A DNA stretch of 6,793 nt, from assembly GCA_938038645.1 (NCBI GenBank), contig CALHTA010000149.1, positions 1-6,793 of the forward strand, given 5' to 3'. A program made the translations under genes and the position numbers. The notes beneath the pieces are model-generated. The model saw only the letters and a list, made by a program, of their open reading frames with translations, was not told the DNA's origin and did not search any database. This DNA comes from an uncultured Thiotrichaceae bacterium (GTDB taxonomy: Bacteria; Pseudomonadota; Gammaproteobacteria; Thiotrichales; Thiotrichaceae). Below are positions 5,462-6,793 of this stretch, one piece after another. Each line of letters begins with the position of its first letter. Position 1 is the stretch's first letter.

Positions 5462-6793
5462 ATGAAAAGACAAGCGTTACAACTTTCACTTGCCAGTTGC
5501 TTATTTGCAATTAGCCAAGGTGTATGGGCAGATAGTTTTGTTCTTCAGGATATCAAGGTTAATGGATTAAACCGGATTACTGCGGGCACCGTTCTTAGTA
5601 ATGTACCGGTTCGTGTGGGTCAGTCATTTGACGATCGCATGACAGGCGAAGTCGTTAACTCGCTTTACCGTACGGGTTTGTTTGACGATGTTTCTTTGAG
5701 TCGTCAAGGCAATGTGCTGATTGTTAAAGTACAAGAACGAAAAGCCATAGGTGATCTTAAAATCACCGGTAATAAAGCTATTGAAGATAAAGTGCTGCTT
5801 GATGCGCTACGCGGAGGTGGTATTGCACCGGGTCGCCCGCTAGATCGTGCGGCGCTTGCGGTATTCGAGAAAGAGCTACAGCAGCAATACGTTTCTAGAG
5901 GAAACTATTCCGCTAAAGTTTCCAGCGTTGTAACACCTATGAGTGGTGGGCGTTCAGCAGTAGAAATTAAAGTGCAAGAAGGTGGCGTTGCTAAGATTCG
6001 TAATGTTGTGATTACGGGTAACAATGCATTTCCTGATGCAGTTATTAAGAAGCTAATGGAGTCAGGCCCAAAAAGTAGCCTCGCATTGTTAAGCACAAAA
6101 GATCAGTACTCAAAAGGTAAGCTGGTTGGTGATTTAGATAATGTAACTTCTTTTTATCGTGATCGCGGTTTCTTGAAGTTTAAAGTTGTTTCTTCACAAG
6201 TTTCCCTATCGGATGATAAGCGTTTCGTCACCATCAATGTTGAAGTGAATGAAGGTGACCAATACCGCGTAGGCCAAGTCGATGTAACCGGTACTCAATC
6301 TGCCGCTATTCAGAGAATGGTTACGCTAAAAAGTGGTCAGGTATTTTCTCAAGCCCGTTTACGCGAAACCCAAAAGAACTTCTCAGAGACTTTGGGCAAG
6401 CAGGGTTATGCCTTCGCTAAAATTGATGTCGTGCCAAGGGTTAATGAAATCAACAAGACAGTTGACCTTACGTTTGAGTTAAATCGTGGCCAGCGTACTT
6501 ATGTCAGACGTATCAATGTGACGGGTAACTTCCGTACAAAAGATGAAGTATTCCGCCGTGAAATGCGCCAATTGGAAAGCTCCTTCTACTCAAAAGAGGC
6601 CGTTGAGCAATCACGACGCCGTATTCAGCGATTACCTTTTGTAGCTTCGGTTAAGATCCAAACATCTCCAGTCGTTGGAGCGGGTGATCAAGTTGATTTA
6701 GATATCATCGTTACAGAGCAGTCTTCTAACCAGTTCACTGCAGGTGTCGGTTATTCTCAAAACGCTGGTGTTTTATTTAACTTAGGTCTTACG
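5462..6793 (+). CDS. bamA: Outer-membrane protein assembly factor BamA (3' end missing)
   Basis: Central Omp85-family subunit of the BAM complex, which folds and inserts beta-barrel proteins into the outer membrane. The frame is open from ATG 5462 to the right edge, giving 444 codons of an expected roughly 800. Residues 1-23 are a signal peptide (basic start, hydrophobic core, VWA before D24). Five periplasmic POTRA domains follow at about 24-93, 94-174, 175-266, 267-344 and 345-422. Typical turns are ITGNKAI (101-107), ITGNNAF (184-190) and VTGNFRTKDEVFRREMRQLE (353-372), the last strongly like E. coli POTRA5. FYRDRGF (231-237) is another POTRA landmark. From about 423 the first barrel strands begin (TAGVGYSQNAGV). 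The rest of the barrel, including its VRGF/Y motif, is outside the window. The start lies 2 bases after the rseP stop, with GTGAG at 5451-5455 as a fair ribosome-binding site. LASC at residues 10-13 resembles a lipobox but sits too early to be convincing. Confidence 0.97.
   Translation, partial: MKRQALQLSLASCLFAISQGVWADSFVLQDIKVNGLNRITAGTVLSNVPVRVGQSFDDRMTGEVVNSLYRTGLFDDVSLSRQGNVLIVKVQERKAIGDLKITGNKAIEDKVLLDALRGGGIAPGRPLDRAALAVFEKELQQQYVSRGNYSAKVSSVVTPMSGGRSAVEIKVQEGGVAKIRNVVITGNNAFPDAVIKKLMESGPKSSLALLSTKDQYSKGKLVGDLDNVTSFYRDRGFLKFKVVSSQVSLSDDKRFVTINVEVNEGDQYRVGQVDVTGTQSAAIQRMVTLKSGQVFSQARLRETQKNFSETLGKQGYAFAKIDVVPRVNEINKTVDLTFELNRGQRTYVRRINVTGNFRTKDEVFRREMRQLESSFYSKEAVEQSRRRIQRLPFVASVKIQTSPVVGAGDQVDLDIIVTEQSSNQFTAGVGYSQNAGVLFNLGLT

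Noticed and set aside
5905..6096. 63-codon minus-strand frame inside bamA
   Set aside because: It is antisense to the POTRA-coding region and has no family features.

Overview
The window is one uninterrupted stretch of a conserved housekeeping and cell-envelope operon, with every gene on the + strand: pyrH, frr, uppS, cdsA, dxr, rseP and bamA, the last cut by the right edge. The protein families, the cluster itself and the clear similarity to Escherichia coli and Pseudomonas counterparts indicate a gammaproteobacterium. Base composition looks moderate, around the mid-40s % GC by eye. A marine Kangiella-like or oceanospirillalean lineage is possible, but that is only a guess. The gene order uppS-cdsA-dxr-rseP matches Pseudomonas rather than E. 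coli, where dxr lies between frr and uppS.

Layout. Bases 1-742 hold pyrH (UMP kinase), whose true start may lie left of the window. frr (ribosome recycling factor, 739-1296) follows with an ATGA overlap. The only real non-coding gap is 46 bases (1297-1342). Then come uppS (1343-2065), cdsA (2058-2870, overlapping uppS by 8 bases), dxr (2875-4092, 4 bases after cdsA), rseP (4089-5459, ATGA overlap) and bamA (5462 to the edge, 2 bases after rseP). I see no RNA gene, mobile element, CRISPR array, attachment site or intrinsic terminator, and no gene-free stretch longer than 46 bases.

How the genes work together. PyrH makes UDP for nucleic acids and nucleotide sugars, and Frr recycles ribosomes. 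Dxr commits carbon to the MEP isoprenoid pathway, which supplies the isopentenyl and farnesyl diphosphates that UppS turns into undecaprenyl diphosphate, the lipid carrier for peptidoglycan and O-antigen precursors. CdsA makes CDP-diacylglycerol for phospholipids. RseP is the intramembrane protease of the sigma-E envelope-stress pathway, and BamA is the core of the machine that inserts outer-membrane proteins. Tight spacing and overlaps suggest a polycistronic message with translational coupling.

No previously undescribed system is evident; this is an ordinary core-genome region. Points worth a second look are small: the ambiguous pyrH start, substitutions in PyrH, two in-frame slippery heptamers in dxr (one followed at once by a -1 frame stop), potential hairpins early in uppS, a short degenerate repeat in UppS, and a lipobox-like tetrapeptide in the BamA signal peptide.
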